Below are positions 1-11,567 of a stretch of DNA of 64,000 nucleotides, piece by piece. Positions within the stretch are counted from its first letter, which is position 1. Each line of letters opens with the position of its first letter. Source of the stretch: Saprospiraceae bacterium (GTDB taxonomy: Bacteria; Bacteroidota; Bacteroidia; Chitinophagales; Saprospiraceae); contig JADKAS010000033.1 in the NCBI GenBank assembly GCA_016715245.1, positions 186,001 to 250,000 of the forward strand, given 5' to 3'. A model generated the notes under the pieces. The model searched no databases, was not told the origin of the DNA, and worked only from the letters and a program-made list of their open reading frames with translations. The translations under genes were made by a program, and so were the position numbers.

Positions 1-1759
1 CATATTGAATTCCCTCAAAATAATCTTTGAAACAATTGATATTGTTGGCGCACTTTGAATAAGAAGGATATTTGGCTTTTAATGTTTCATCCAAAGGTTG
101 CGGTGTCAAAAAGAAACTATAATTGGCAGGTGGCGCAAGGCCGCTCATGAGAGAAAGTGAAGAATAATTACCTGTACTTTTGTTTACCATAAAACCCAAA
201 ATAAGATATAAAACAGCGGCGGCAGAGAGGGCAGCAAATCCCAGTCGGACAGAACCCAGTTTTTTAATAGGGCTGTCATGAGGGAATTTAATGTAGCCAA
301 ATAAGTACAGAGCCATTCCGATAAATATCAATACCCATAAGCCCATAAATAATTCGTACTTCAAAAATCCCCATCGGTTGGTCATATCGGCAACCGATAA
401 AAATTTTAATGCCAAAGCAAGTTCAAGAAAACCTAACACCACTTTTACTGAATTCATCCAGCTTCCTGATTTTGGCAATGTGTTTAACCAGGCAGGAAAG
501 GCCGCAAAAAGTCCGAAAGGTAACGCCAAAGCCGTACTGAAGCCCAGCATGACGAGAAACGGACCAAGATATTCTCCTTTTGTACTGGCCTGAACTATTG
601 CCGTGCCTATGATAGGTCCTGTACAGGAAAATGATACCAAAGCAAGAGTAAAAGCCATAAAAAAGATACCAAGCAATCCACCTTTATCCGCCATTCTGTC
701 ACTTTTAGTGCTCCAACTACTGGGAAGTGTAATTTCATAGTAACCGAAAAAAGAAAAAGCAAAAGCAACAAAAATCAAAAAGAACAAAGAATTGGCAATC
801 CAGTTTGTAGATAGTCTGTTTAAAGCTTCCGGTCCGACAAGTATGGTAATCAACAATCCAATCAAAACATAAATAACAATGATGGACACGCCGTAAATGG
901 CTCCGTTAACCCAACCTTTTCTTTTTGTATCTTTTAGAAAAAAACTGACAGTCAAAGGTAACATAGGAAATACACAGGGGGTCAAAAGAGCAAGCAACCC
1001 ACCGATAAACCCAAATATCAACAGCCAAAACATACCTTCTTTGGTTTCTTTTTCCCCTCCGCAGTTAGATAATGGATTTTGTTGTGTTTTATAGAGTTCC
1101 GGAATTTTCTGGTCAATTTTATTACCAGTAATTTTTGGTCCCAACATATTTCCTCTATCGGCAATGTCATCCATTTGTCCGCTTTTAACGATAGATGTCG
1201 TATCCATTTGTACTGGCAAAACAACTATTCCCGGAGTAGACTCATTATCTGAATTTTGAACTTCCGGTGAGGAATCTGTTCCTTGTGCAACCTCAGACCC
1301 TGAGAATAAAAAGGTAAATTCTTCATCCGTTGGTGGCAAACATTTTTCATTATCACAAGCCATATACGTAACGTATCCGCTCACGGGTTTGTTTGCGTCT
1401 TTAACTTTTATCTTTTGTCTGATGACAAAATTTTTATCTGCAGAAAACTTTATTACATTAACGCCAAATAAAGCATCCATTCCTTCCTTTCTGGATCCTG
1501 ATTCTGTAGACTTTCCCAACAGATCAATTCCTCCTTTTTGTTCATATTCTATATAGGTAGGCACGGGCCCGTCTTCTGAAGTGTATTGGGAATAAATCGT
1601 CCAACCTTTATCAATTTTGGCTGTGTATACCAAATAATATTCTTTATCATTGATCTTTTCCTTGGAAAAAGACCACTTAACAGGTTTAAATATCTGGGCA
1701 TTTGAAACAAAAGAAACGAAAACAAAGAAGATAAATATAAATTTTGACTTACCTCTCAT
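1..1759 (-). CDS. dsbD: Thiol:disulfide interchange protein DsbD (partial, C-terminus outside window)
   Basis: Moves electrons from cytoplasmic thioredoxin across the inner membrane to periplasmic thiol proteins. I read an uninterrupted frame from ATG at 1757-1759 to the window edge, 586 codons. A signal peptide (about residues 1-22) is followed by the N-terminal DsbD periplasmic domain, with its cysteine pair in MACDNEKCLPP (Cys135 and a second Cys five residues on). The polytopic DsbD/CcdA core follows, with its two reactive cysteines in LLTPCVFPML and VSFSCTGPIIG. The C-terminal thioredoxin-like domain should lie beyond position 1. The gene starts 47 bases after a free-standing copy of its own N-terminal domain, so the two are probably co-transcribed. 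The family call is firm. Confidence 0.92.
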   Translation of the reverse strand, partial: MRGKSKFIFIFFVFVSFVSNAQIFKPVKWSFSKEKINDKEYYLVYTAKIDKGWTIYSQYTSEDGPVPTYIEYEQKGGIDLLGKSTESGSRKEGMDALFGVNVIKFSADKNFVIRQKIKVKDANKPVSGYVTYMACDNEKCLPPTDEEFTFLFSGSEVAQGTDSSPEVQNSDNESTPGIVVLPVQMDTTSIVKSGQMDDIADRGNMLGPKITGNKIDQKIPELYKTQQNPLSNCGGEKETKEGMFWLLIFGFIGGLLALLTPCVFPMLPLTVSFFLKDTKRKGWVNGAIYGVSIIVIYVLIGLLITILVGPEALNRLSTNWIANSLFFLIFVAFAFSFFGYYEITLPSSWSTKSDRMADKGGLLGIFFMAFTLALVSFSCTGPIIGTAIVQASTKGEYLGPFLVMLGFSTALALPFGLFAAFPAWLNTLPKSGSWMNSVKVVLGFLELALALKFLSVADMTNRWGFLKYELFMGLWVLIFIGMALYLFGYIKFPHDSPIKKLGSVRLGFAALSAAAVLYLILGFMVNKSTGNYSSLSLMSGLAPPANYSFFLTPQPLDETLKAKYPSYSKCANNINCFKDYFEGIQY

Positions 1760-1784
1760 CTGGGATTATTTTAATAATATTTTG

Positions 1785-1792
1785 CAAAAGTA
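1785..1792 (-). promoter_or_regulatory. Candidate -7 element upstream of dsbD
   Basis: On the minus strand this reads TACTTTTG, matching the Bacteroidota -7 consensus TAnnTTTG, 26 bases before the dsbD start. I see no TTTG at the -33 spacing, so it may be chance or a secondary promoter inside a two-gene operon. Confidence 0.3.
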
Positions 1793-1806
1793 AAAAACAT
1801 TTAAGA

Positions 1807-2229
1807 CTACCATGTGAAATTAAAAGGAACATCTGACGGAGGCAAACATTTTTCGTCATTACAAGCCATAAATGTTACATACCCTTTGATTTCTTTCTTA
1901 GCTCCCTTTTGGTAAATATAACTGAAGGAAGCATTTTCCTTAAATTTTATTACATTTACTTCGAATAAAGGATCCAGATGTTTTATAGCCTTTGAATTTT
2001 CCTGAAAAACAACCAATTCTTCACCTATGTAAAATCCTGTGGGAATGGGCCCGTTATCTTCTGTATGCTGACTATAAATATTCCAGTTTTTCTGCATAGA
2101 CGCAGTAGCTATTACTTCTATTTTGTCTCCTTTATCTCTAAATTCAAAGTTCCAATTAACGGGACTTTGGCCATACAAAGAAAAAGAAAACAGTAAAAAA
2201 AATATAAATCCAAAATTTAAAATATTCAT
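1807..2229 (-). CDS. Free-standing DsbD N-terminal-domain protein, exported
   Basis: A 140-residue protein with a signal peptide (about 1-20) followed only by the domain that forms the N-terminus of DsbD. The cysteine pair occurs as MACNDEKCLPPSD, nearly identical to the one in the neighbouring dsbD product, and the segments IYSQHTEDNGPIPT and FEVNVIKFKENASF also have direct counterparts there. In DsbD this immunoglobulin-like domain takes electrons from the membrane core and passes them to periplasmic partners. A separate copy could act as an extra soluble carrier or adaptor (inference). It lies 47 bases upstream of dsbD in the same direction, which suggests an operon and origin by tandem partial duplication. 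Confidence 0.85.
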   Translation of the reverse strand: MNILNFGFIFFLLFSFSLYGQSPVNWNFEFRDKGDKIEVIATASMQKNWNIYSQHTEDNGPIPTGFYIGEELVVFQENSKAIKHLDPLFEVNVIKFKENASFSYIYQKGAKKEIKGYVTFMACNDEKCLPPSDVPFNFTW

Positions 2230-2308
2230 TATGTAATATTAATAGTGATTAAAACCAGATATATAATCTTAATTTAATTTGTAAAAAGTTATAATAAAAT
2301 ATGTTTTG

Positions 2309-2316
2309 CAAAAATA
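2309..2316 (-). promoter_or_regulatory. Candidate -7 element for the dsbD-like operon
   Basis: Minus-strand TATTTTTG fits TAnnTTTG and lies about 80 bases before the start at 2229. No clear TTTG is seen at the -33 distance. Confidence 0.3.
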
Positions 2317-2439
2317 CGGATATTATTAACTTTATTAGGTAACTTAAGTATCTTTAAAATAATTTTAACCAAACTTTATTTATTTTGTTAATATTAATCC
2401 AGACAATATTTGTTTCTAAGAACAACTTAACTTTTAATA

Positions 2440-3471
2440 ATGCGTGTTTATTATTTATTTTTACACTTTTCCTTTGCCATTATATTATTTTCTTCTTGTG
2501 CCAGGTATACAAAAATCACTCCTTTCAGTGAAAACTCCATTCCCAAGCCCCCTGACTATCAAAATATGGAATGTTGGGCTGCCCACCCTCTAAAAAATGA
2601 CCCTTCAGACAAGTATCCCGGAAAAAAAGACACTATATTACCTAATAATGCCAATGTAGATGTGTTTTTTTTACACCCAACTACCTTTACCAAACAAAAA
2701 AATTTATATTCTTGTAACGGCGATGTATTTGACACCAAACTAAATCAGAAAACAGACAATTCTGCCATTCTATTCCAGGCAAGTGCCTTCAACAACCATA
2801 CAAGAGTATTTGCTCCAAGATATCGCCAGGCACATTTTAATGCCTATTTTACCAAAGATAAAGAAACAGCTCAAAAAGCTTTTGATCTTGCTTATCAGGA
2901 TGTGTTGCTCGCTTTTGAAACTTACCTGAAAGAATATAATCAGGGCCGGCCTTTCATCATAGCTGCCCACAGTCAGGGGACCAATCACGCAATTACCCTC
3001 ATCCATCAAAAGATAGATGGCACACCTCTGCAAAACCAACTCATTGCGGCCTACCTTATAGGTATGCCGGTTCAGAAGGACACATTTTTATATATTAAAC
3101 CTTGTCAATTTCCGGAAGAAACAGGTTGTACGATTTCCTGGAGAACCTTTAAAAAAGGAACAGAACTTAAAAATGAAAAAGAACTGCCCATATTGGTAAC
3201 CAATCCTATTTCTTGGACTACCACTCAACAATACGTTTCAAAAGAAGAAAATAAGTCGAGTTTGTTAAGGGATTTTAATGTAATTTATCCTAATCTGGTG
3301 GATGCTCAGGTCAATTCAACGGTACTTTGGGTAAATAAACCAAAATTTAAAGGCAGTATTTTACTTAGAACCCGAAATTACCATCCTGCCGATATCAATT
3401 TCTTTTATTTCAGTATCAGAGAAAATGTTGCCACAAGAATTCAACATTATTTTCAGTTAGAAAAAAAATAA
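2440..3471 (+). CDS. DUF3089 alpha/beta-hydrolase-like lipoprotein
   Basis: A 343-residue protein with a lipoprotein signal ending in FSSCAR, so probably anchored in the envelope. The region from VDVFFLHPTTF onward matches the DUF3089 family, which has an alpha/beta-hydrolase fold. The nucleophile elbow is AHSQGT, with Ser178 as the likely nucleophile; candidate acid and histidine residues lie in the C-terminal half, where NYHPADIN ends the conserved region. The substrate cannot be told from the sequence; a lipase- or esterase-like activity is the family guess. It is followed 52 bases later by a UbiD-family gene on the same strand, with no evident functional link. Confidence 0.8.
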   Translation: MRVYYLFLHFSFAIILFSSCARYTKITPFSENSIPKPPDYQNMECWAAHPLKNDPSDKYPGKKDTILPNNANVDVFFLHPTTFTKQKNLYSCNGDVFDTKLNQKTDNSAILFQASAFNNHTRVFAPRYRQAHFNAYFTKDKETAQKAFDLAYQDVLLAFETYLKEYNQGRPFIIAAHSQGTNHAITLIHQKIDGTPLQNQLIAAYLIGMPVQKDTFLYIKPCQFPEETGCTISWRTFKKGTELKNEKELPILVTNPISWTTTQQYVSKEENKSSLLRDFNVIYPNLVDAQVNSTVLWVNKPKFKGSILLRTRNYHPADINFFYFSIRENVATRIQHYFQLEKK

Positions 3472-3523
3472 AAAAGAATTAAAAACATTTAAGACGGTAT
3501 GTCATTATACAAAATAAAAGATA

Positions 3524-5335
3524 ATGTACAAAAACCTTGAAGATGCCATTCTTGACCTGGACAAAACAGGTCAATTGCTCAGAATTAGTGATGAAGTAGA
3601 TCCAAATCTGGAAATGGCAGAAATTCACAGAAATGTTTTTGAAAAAAGAGGACCTGCCATCCTTTTTGAAAAAGTAAAAGGCAGTCCTTTTAAGGCTGTT
3701 TCCAATGTATTCGGAACATATGAAAGAACTGATTTCCTTTTCAGAAAAACATTCCCCAAAATAAAAAAAGTAATTGAATTAAAATCAGACCCTTCTAAGT
3801 TTCTGAATAACCCCTTTGCGTATTTGAGTGCTCCGTTCACAGCATTGAAGGCTTTGCCATTGAAAACATGGAGCCAACCCGAATCTATGTACGGTGAGAC
3901 AACGATAGAATCGCTGCCACAGATTAAATCATGGCCCATGGACGGAGGTGCATTTATCACTTTACCACAAGTTTGTACCCTTCCACCCGGTTCAAAAAAA
4001 ATGATGGAGTCAAATATCGGAATGTACAGGGTACAATTATCGGGAAATGACTATATTCTTAACAAAGAAATTGGAATGCATTACCAATTACACAGAGGAA
4101 TCGGGGTTCACCATCAGGCGTATAATCTAACAGACGAACCCTTCAAGGTTTCTATTTTTATAGGGGGACCTCCTTCTCATACATTTGCAGCCATCATGCC
4201 GATGCCGGAAGGTTTGAGTGAACTCACTTTTGCCGGCATGCTGGGAGGTCGAAGATTTCGATATTATTTTGATAAAGACGGACATGTCATTTCCGGTGAC
4301 GCCGATTTTGTCATCACAGGAACCATAGAAAAAAACAGAAAACTTCCCGAAGGACCTTTTGGTGATCATTTGGGATATTACAGTCTGACGCACGATTTTC
4401 CCGTTATAAAAGTTAATAAAGTATACCACCGAAAAGATGCATTATGGCATTTTACAGTGGTTGGAAGACCTCCGCAGGAAGACAGTAGCTTTGGCTATCT
4501 TATTCACCATCTTGTTAAAGATCTCACTGCCGGTGAATTCCCGGGAGTGAAAGCAATTCATGCAGTGGATGCCGCCGGAGTGCACCCATTATTGCTGGCG
4601 ATAGGCAAAGAAAGATATATGCCCTTTCGGGAAAAAATACCTGAAGAAATCATTACTATCGGAAATCGTATTTTGGGTTCTGGTCAGACTTCTCTGGCAA
4701 AATATCTTTTTATTGCAGCAGACGAAGACGACCCAACATTGGATATCTACAATGTTAAAAACTTTTTTAATCATATCCTGGAACGGGTGGATTGGGAGAG
4801 AGACCTTCATTTTCAAACCAAAACAACTATCGACACCCTGGATTACAGTGGGTCATCATGGAATGGCGGTTCTAAAGTATTGGTTGCTGTACGCGGAGAA
4901 ATAAAACGAACCCTAAGCGATAATTATCCTGTCCTTATTGAGGATAACTCTCCGATCATAAAAACAAAAGTGATTCAGAAAGGAATATTAGGGGTTCATA
5001 TAAAGCCGTTTACAAATTATGATAATTCTAAATATGAAGTAGAAGAATTAATAAATAGTTTTGATATTTCATTACTTGCCGGTTTCCCTCTCATCGTTGT
5101 CTGTGATGATGTTGATTTTATCGCCGAAACTACCAACAATTTTGTATGGGTGACTTTTACCCGTTCAAATCCATCACACGACATTTATGGTATTGACAGT
5201 TTTACTGAGTTTAAACACTGGGGGTGCAAAGGTTCGCTGATGATAGATGCCAGAAAAAAACCACACCATGCCCCTGAACTTGTTCCGGATAAAACAGTTT
5301 CGGAAAATGTAAAAAAAAGATGGGACTTTTTATAG
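3524..5335 (+). CDS. UbiD family decarboxylase (menaquinone pathway type)
   Basis: A 603-residue cytosolic protein of the UbiD family, which uses prenylated FMN to decarboxylate unsaturated or aromatic acids. It opens with MYKNLEDAILDLDKTGQLLRI, typical of the family. It keeps RKLPEGPFGDHLGYYS, which includes the active-site glutamate region, and the metal/cofactor-binding stretch around GIGVHHQAYN. The length matches the roughly 600-residue Bacteroidota members usually linked to menaquinone synthesis rather than the ~490-residue E. coli UbiD. No other quinone gene is nearby, so the pathway is inferred from the family. No ubiX partner is seen in the window. Confidence 0.85.
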   Translation: MYKNLEDAILDLDKTGQLLRISDEVDPNLEMAEIHRNVFEKRGPAILFEKVKGSPFKAVSNVFGTYERTDFLFRKTFPKIKKVIELKSDPSKFLNNPFAYLSAPFTALKALPLKTWSQPESMYGETTIESLPQIKSWPMDGGAFITLPQVCTLPPGSKKMMESNIGMYRVQLSGNDYILNKEIGMHYQLHRGIGVHHQAYNLTDEPFKVSIFIGGPPSHTFAAIMPMPEGLSELTFAGMLGGRRFRYYFDKDGHVISGDADFVITGTIEKNRKLPEGPFGDHLGYYSLTHDFPVIKVNKVYHRKDALWHFTVVGRPPQEDSSFGYLIHHLVKDLTAGEFPGVKAIHAVDAAGVHPLLLAIGKERYMPFREKIPEEIITIGNRILGSGQTSLAKYLFIAADEDDPTLDIYNVKNFFNHILERVDWERDLHFQTKTTIDTLDYSGSSWNGGSKVLVAVRGEIKRTLSDNYPVLIEDNSPIIKTKVIQKGILGVHIKPFTNYDNSKYEVEELINSFDISLLAGFPLIVVCDDVDFIAETTNNFVWVTFTRSNPSHDIYGIDSFTEFKHWGCKGSLMIDARKKPHHAPELVPDKTVSENVKKRWDFL

Positions 5336-5401
5336 CCCCATTTCTTTGTATAATTAATTCCTTTCAGATGATACATTACCGGAATCAAAACCAATGGTAG
5401 T

Positions 5402-8400
5402 TTATCTGACTTCCAGTTTTATTCCCGAACTGTGACTTGAAAATTCAGGAGCATACATACTCTGCAAAGTTGCCAAACCTCCGGAATATTCGCCTTTATG
5501 AATAATACGCAAAGAATACTCTATGATATGATCTCCTTTTGGTAAATGGTCGATATAAAAGTGAGTAGCAAGGTCTTTCACGTTTTCATAAAACGAAATT
5601 CCTCCGGCGTACCTGTACCCACTCAGGTTGGAGACCGGTTCAAGTCCACTACCTCTCCAATCCTTAAGATGTACATAATCCATAGATCTGTCCGAAATAA
5701 CCCGCAGTCTTACGGTAAGTTTATCCCCGGCAATTAATCGTGTACCCGGTTTAATCTCTTCAAGCACCTCTCCTTTATTGCTTTGTTTTACCATATAGAT
5801 GTTTTTAACAATTTTAAGTGGATTGTCCGATGCTGTTTTTACTTTATCCATATCTTCAAAATATTGATAATACATGGCTCCCCATGAGGTTGAAGAATTC
5901 GGATTTTCTACTTTTAGTTTCCCCAGGATTTTGGAAAGGTCTGGTTGGTCCAGCTTTTTGTGACGTATCCTGTACCGGATTGTGTTTTTTCAAACTGAAC
6001 TTCTTTTTTCTCCATAAAAATCGTTACCGGTTTCGTTTCTTCAAGCCAGGAAATTCCGGATGATCGTTCTCCTTCAAGCAAAATGCCGTAAATAGCTGAA
6101 GAAGTTGATTTTGTTGTTGGCCAATGCCTTGTTTGTTTATTTTTTAACAACCAGACTTTCATAAGCTCAATTTCTGCAACAGTAGCATCCATTTCATTAT
6201 AAAATTCTATGATGCGGCTGTGCCTTTCTATAGGGAGTTCGTCCCATCGGTAACCGTTGCCGGCATTCCAGTATTTACCCATTTCATCTTTTTTAAATGA
6301 CCTTTCTTCCAATGAAGCATAAATTTTATTGGCTGTTTTATCATTTGCCCGTTTCATTACAATACCGATAATAACCTGAGTATATAAATTCTGTTGCAAC
6401 CATTCTTCTTTTGCTTTTTTAAAGTAATACTGGTATACCTCTTCATTTTCTTTTGGAAGTACTATTTCAGGAAAAAACGACCGGACATAAAGATAATGAT
6501 ATCCTAAATAATGAACAGGATATACTCCGCTTTTGACTAAATCCCTATTTTTATTGTACCAGTACAAAGTCTCTGTGTCTATATAATTCATAGCCCTTTT
6601 AATGATTTCGTCAAGTACAGGACTTTCATCGCCGATGGCATCCAGTTTTTTTAATTGCCCAAGGGTTTCGATTATATATTGAGTAACGTATAAATCCGCC
6701 CTACCTGAAACAAACCACGGAAAAGCACCGTTTTCCAATTGTCTTTCCTGCAATTTTTTAAGGGTTTGCGTCAATTCATATTTTAATTGATTGACTTCAA
6801 ACAAAAGTGCAATATTCCGTTTTTGCTCCTCTTCTTTCAATGCATTCATCACCCAGGGTGTTTCGGTAATTAAAGCACTCTTCAACTCCTGATTGGTCGT
6901 CAGTTTACTGGCTAGTGCTTCTTTTTCCACATTTCTCCACTGGTCAAAAACAGCACTAATTCGTGGATTTGATCTGGCTATTTTTGAAGCCAGGCTATTG
7001 GCAAAATACCGATTGACAATATGTTCTGTACATTCAAAGCCCTGTTCGGCAAGGTAAGGAAGTGCCTGTAACACATACCAAACGGGGTGACTTGTATATT
7101 CAAGGGAAAATCTGTTGTCAATTTTTGTCGATGAACTGTTTTGCACAAAAGAGGAAAATGTAAATTCCTTTGTCTGTTTTCCGTGAACATAAAGGGGCAT
7201 TGTTTCTGTAATGAGCATTTTATTTGTAAGAACAGGAATGATGTTTTCTTCACCATCCTTGTGGCCCCCGGCTTCTGCTTCTACTGTCCAGGCCAGTGTA
7301 TTGGTAAAATCCTGGGGCACAACTACTTCCCATTCCAGCCCCAATGAACTTCCACCTGCAATGGATACCTCTTTTGGGACATTACCTGAGACAAGCAATG
7401 AAGTGACATCTTTTCCTGTTAATACATCTGTCAATTTCATGGAAGCAAGAGCTTTCTGTTTTGACTGTGTTGTATTTACCAGTTTAGCAGTAATTATTAA
7501 TTTATCGCCTGTCCTCAAAAATCTTGGAGCATTAGGGAAAACCATCAATTTTTTATAGGTTTGAACAAACCTTTCGTCATAACCCACCTTCATGTCAGCA
7601 GTATGCACAAAACTCATCATTTTCCATTTGGTCAAAGCTTCATTCATGGTAAATGAAATTTTAACATTACCCTGAGTGTCCGTTTTTAACTGCGGATAGA
7701 AAAATACTGTTTCTGCCAGATTTTTTCTTATAGAAGAACTGCTCTGAGAAACTTCTTTATCTTTAACATCCTCAGCTTCAACCTTTTCCTTTTTTACATT
7801 TTGTTCTAATACGGCAGGAGCTGCATCTGCCATCATATCCTGAGGGTTTCCTGCCTTTGATTGAAGAATAACTTCACCTTGTCCCTGTCTGTTGCGATAA
7901 ATGAAAGGATGACCATAATGAAAAATGTCAATTCCTTTGAGTGCCGGATATTGATAGGAAACGTTTCCATCGTACCCCGAATGGTTCCATTCATAATTTA
8001 AAACAAAATTCTGTACCCCTTGAAATCCAAAAACTTCAGTATGTAACTGGCTATATCCGGAATTATAAAACTGTTGCCGCCAGTTATGTTTTTCAAAACT
8101 TTCCAGCGAAGCATCAAACATGGTGGTTACCATTTCTGCTAAAACGCCGTCTTTTTTATCTCCGGTAATAATAAAAGAGTATTCTTCTTTGGTTCCGGGA
8201 TAAATTTTATCACGGAAGGTCTCCAATTTAATATCAAGTTGTTTGTTGGTAAAAGGTACGTCTACAAAATACTTTTCATGTTCCTGCCTGTTATTATACA
8301 CATACATCAGATGGAAAGTAATTCCACCTCTGTTCGCTTCGGAAATGGGATAAGAAAATAAAATTGTTTTGTTCACCTTCATATTTTCTTTTAGAAATAT

Positions 8401-11372
8401 AGTGCCGTTATTTTCTGCTATCAGCAAAACGTAAACCGGTTTTTCAGCAATACCTATGTTTAAATACGCCTTACCTCCGGGTTCGACAACAGTTGCAGCG
8501 AGTGAGACATGCAAAGGTTTGGTTTTTGGAAATTTATTTTCCTCAAAATCTCTTACCTGATGAAAGATATTCCTGTTGTCTCCATTCCAAAAATATCCTT
8601 AGCTGTTGTTGTCATCTTGTAGACTCCGGCTTGCATAATAGAAGTAGCATCCACAGACACTTCCGAATCAAACTTTCCGCTAAATACCTGTTTTTCAACT
8701 TTCCATTCCGAATATGAAATAACAGGCGATTTGGGTATAGAGATACCCTTTTCTTTTAATTCCTGACTATAAAATGTTCTTCCCTGATCATCCCAGTATG
8801 AATTCCTAATGAGACGGTCAGGCTCTTTCATTTTCTCAATGGTTATATTTCCCTTACTTTTCTGAGGTAAACCCAATAAATTAGTTGCTTCAATACGGAA
8901 GGGCTTGAGGGTTTTTACGTCAAGGCTTTCTTCAAGCCCGGTTTTTAAGATTAAGGCTTTATAACCAACAGATACAACTGTTTCAGCAGTATGGGTCTCT
9001 CCAGTGATATCTTTAACAGTAATTTCAATCCTGAAGTCAAAGATGGGTTGATCCTTTTCAGGAATATTTTCGTTAGGTACTGCCAAAAAATTAAAATTAA
9101 AAACTCCTTTCTGATCTGATTTTGTTTTACCGAATATAATGACTCGTTCTGAGTTGTCATAAGAGGGCCCAGGCCTCCACCACCAGCCCCAGTCAATATA
9201 TCTGACTCCCCGAACAACTTTGTACTCCACTTCTGCCCCATCCAATGGATTACCTGCATAGTTTAAAACATCACCGCTTACTTTTACCTCATTGTTCAAT
9301 CGGTAAGATTGGGTAAAAGTATCAATTTTTATTTCAAATGTAGGTCTTTTATACTCTTCTATTCTGAAGTATTTCTGCGCAGAAATTCCCTTTTTTGACT
9401 GTATACTCAGGTGGTATTGTCCTGTAAGTCCCCCTACAGGAATGACAAATGAACCGGCAACTGAGCCAAAATTATTGGTGGTTAGTGTTGTGGTGCTGAC
9501 TTTCTGATAATTAGCATCGAACAATGACACTTCCAAAGGTATGTCCTTGACCACTTCATGTTTATTTCGTCCGTCAGTTTTTAATGCAATTGATTTAAAA
9601 TAGAGGGTCTGGCCCGGACGATAAATAGACCGGTCGGTAAAAACTTCAGCATAGGAATATTCCTGTTCCTGATAATATCTTTTATAAAAATAACTGTCAT
9701 TTCTCAACGCCAAAATATCTTTATTTTTTTGAACGACAACCTGAATTCTTGTATTTTCGATGTAAGAAAAACTGGCCAATCCTTTTGCATCTGTCCTTTT
9801 TTCCTGGATTTTTTTACTTTCATCCATGTTTCTTGAACCATCATATTCTATTTGATACAATGTAATCACTGCCTCATTCACAGGTTTTCCGGAAGCTCTG
9901 TTAACCACACGGTATGTTACCATATTTTTATCATGAAAGGCAGTATATGCCAAATCAGATACATGAAAAATGGCGTAGTTTAAAAGTCCGTTGTTTGTGT
10001 TGTTGCCGGGTTCTGTCATTTCTACGAGATAGGTACCCATTGACAATTTTGACCAGACACCTTCCAGTTTAGAGGTTTCATATGGTTTTCCTTCAGGCAA
10101 TTGCCATAATTTTGAATATACCTGAACACAACCTTTTTTCAAGTTTTGATAAGATTGTTTAGGTTCGGAATATGGATTGATTCTGGCATTTTTTTCAAGA
10201 CGATAAATAACAAACTTTACAGAATTCAGATTTTTATAATCAAGTGCAAATTTCGGCGCTTCTGAACTTAAAAAAACCTGTTCAGTTGTCATTGATGCTT
10301 CTTTTTTCTCTATCTGAGAAATTAAATTTTTACAAGCAACAGATCCCGGTGATTCAGGGTAGATCACCATACCTTTTTTACAAAGCTCCATAGCCCTGGC
10401 AGGTTTGTTGTTTTGTAAAACGTGATTTGCCAATGCCAAATACACCAGGGTTACATATTCATCGGTTTTGTATATTTCCGTCATATTTGTCAATGCTGAC
10501 TCATAAAGGGAATCTTTATTGTGGATGACACAATTTTGAAAAACAAACTGTAACCGTGATAAGTCATAATCCGCTTTTGTACGTTGATTTGACTGACTTA
10601 GAGAAGTTAATATATTTTGATATCCTTTTAATATAATATAAACAGGGTCTTCCTTAGTTGTCTGGGAAAGATTAATTTCAACAAATTTTTTAAAATCTCC
10701 GAGAAAAGCCGGGTCCTTAATGACATATTGACTTTCAAGAGAAAGATTAACCTGCCCCATCATTTCCTTAAGATAGTTATGTACCCTGTCCCATAAAATA
10801 CTGTACACTGTGGGCCGGATGAGCCTGTCGTAATTTTTTTCTTCTGCCAGTAATTCAACTATGGATTCTGCGGGTAAATCCAGTTTTTCACCTAAAAGAG
10901 AAAATTGATATAACTCTGATATTTTTTGGTGATATTTTTGACTATCCCATGTTTTGTAGTCATTTTGAGCAGGATCAGATACTGTGGAAATCTGAGAAAT
11001 TTCATATCTATGACTTTGGAAATATTGATTATACATCTCTGCCAGATAAGAAGCTATAATTTGTTTTGATGGAGAAGGAAGCGTATTTTTCTGTTCCTCC
11101 AGAAATATAACCGACCTTTCAAACCCCTGTTCGTCTGTTTCGATCCATAATTCGGTGGTTACTTTTACTGATTTGGTAAGTTGAACATAATTATTTTCCT
11201 GCTTGGCTGCATCAAATATGTTTTTAACCACTTCCAATGCACTTTTTGGTAGTCCATTATTTCTTAATTCAGCTACTTTTTCCCAGGCTGCTTTGTAGTC
11301 AAATTCCTGAATGGAAAAATTGGAAAGAGAAAAACTGAATACCATACTCATGATCCAAAAAAATGTTTTCAT
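5402..11372 (-). CDS. Alpha-2-macroglobulin family protein (two frameshifts)
   Basis: One gene read in three frames: 11372-8553, 8514-5914 and 5875-5402. The frames join naturally. At about 8600 the protein continues DNRNIFHQVRDFEEN, explained by one lost A; at about 5950 it continues DLSKILGKLKVENP. Restored length is about 1990 residues, normal for the large bacterial macroglobulins of this phylum. A signal peptide starts the protein, an MG2-like module lies near residue 580 (TDRSIYRPGQTLYFKS), and the alpha-2-macroglobulin and helical complement-like domains lie in the middle and C-terminal parts. These proteins are thought to trap proteases at the envelope. The position equivalent to the thioester motif C-x-E-Q reads CTEH (7021-7032), so a thioester is unlikely. 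Frameshifts look like sequence errors. Confidence 0.85.
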
Positions 11373-11567
11373 TTTATTAATATTTGTGAAAAATAAAAAA
11401 GGAATCCGATTCTATTTTCCGGTCTTTATAAATAACTGATAAAATGACAATATCAATCTTCATAATGAATATTCCCAAAATAATCAGTAACACTATGTAT
11501 AAGATGCCTCTGCTTTAAAAAAAGGTACAAAATAAAATGTTAATTTTTTGACTAAAAATATTATTAT

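Noticed and set aside
1018..1224. Short minus-strand frame within dsbD
   Set aside because: It is out of frame with the clear DsbD reading that runs from 1759 to the window edge.
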